A model generated the notes under the pieces. The model was not told the DNA's origin. It did not search any database and worked only from the letters and a program-made list of their open reading frames with translations. Shown piece by piece: positions 5,822 through 5,886 of a DNA stretch of 5,886 nucleotides. Positions within the stretch are counted from its first letter, which is position 1. The number at the start of each line of letters is the position of its first letter. Source of the DNA: an uncultured Bacteroidales bacterium (lineage in GTDB: Bacteria > Bacteroidota > Bacteroidia > Bacteroidales > WCHB1-69); the NCBI GenBank assembly GCA_937892025.1, contig CALAVA010000181.1, positions 1 through 5,886 of the forward strand, written 5' to 3'. The translations under genes were made by a program, and so were the position numbers.

Positions 5822-5886
5822 GCGGACAGTTCTCGGCAGAGCGGACAAGGCGGACAGATTGACCGTTGTAGCGGTTGTTGTTGTTG
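5822..5886 (-). repeat. 3' part of a probable DGR template repeat (TR), cut by window edge
   Basis: On the minus strand this reads four AAC codons, then CGC TAC AAC GGT CAA TCT GTC CGC CTT GTC CGC; in that frame it gives NNNNRYNGQSVRLVRS. Runs of AAC are typical of template repeats, because adenines are the positions altered during copying. The SVRLV tail resembles the end of variable C-type-lectin-fold proteins of the DUF1566/Fib_succ_major kind common as Bacteroidota DGR targets. It lies directly upstream of the reverse transcriptase and in the same direction, a standard TR position. The frame continues to a TGA overlapping the reverse transcriptase ATG (5796-5798) with an unnatural-looking FIFLFL tail, which favours a noncoding TR over a real gene end. 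The exact 3' boundary is uncertain, and the 5' part lies outside. The alternative is an unmutated variable repeat at the end of a target gene. Confidence 0.78.

Overview
The window looks like a Bacteroidota chromosome, probably a gut Bacteroidales of the Prevotella/Bacteroides type. Two sites match the Bacteroidota -7 promoter box TAnnTTTG, ribosome binding sites are mostly weak or absent, and every gene is on the minus strand. The text below therefore reads from high to low coordinates.

Right end (about 4630-5886): a reverse transcriptase of the diversity-generating retroelement (DGR) type. It has a GLPIGNLTSQ motif B where group II intron enzymes carry a GxxxSP form, and a YVDD catalytic box. 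Directly upstream, cut by the window edge, is a stretch that reads NNNNRYNGQSVRLVRS in one frame and is made largely of AAC codons. That is what the 3' part of a DGR template repeat (TR) looks like when its target is a C-type-lectin-fold protein ending in an SVRxV-like tail. The target gene with its variable repeat, any Avd accessory protein and most of the TR would lie beyond position 5886.

Middle (1280-4376): a likely operon starting at a TACTTTTG promoter. Its order is nadB (L-aspartate oxidase, first step of de novo NAD synthesis), a 115-residue four-helix membrane protein of unknown function, and two adjacent half-size CHR-family proteins that probably pair as one chromate-type transporter. 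Spacings are 10, 56 and 4 nt. The 56-nt gap holds a perfect 9-bp inverted repeat just before the first CHR gene.

Left end (1-1026): the N-terminal 327 codons of an exported protein of unknown function, with its own TATCTTTG promoter. The gene runs off the window. Its middle section (about 181-600) is clearly more AT-rich than its two ends.

The most notable element is the partial DGR. The other genes are recognisable housekeeping or transport functions, although the grouping of nadB with a CHR pair is unusual.
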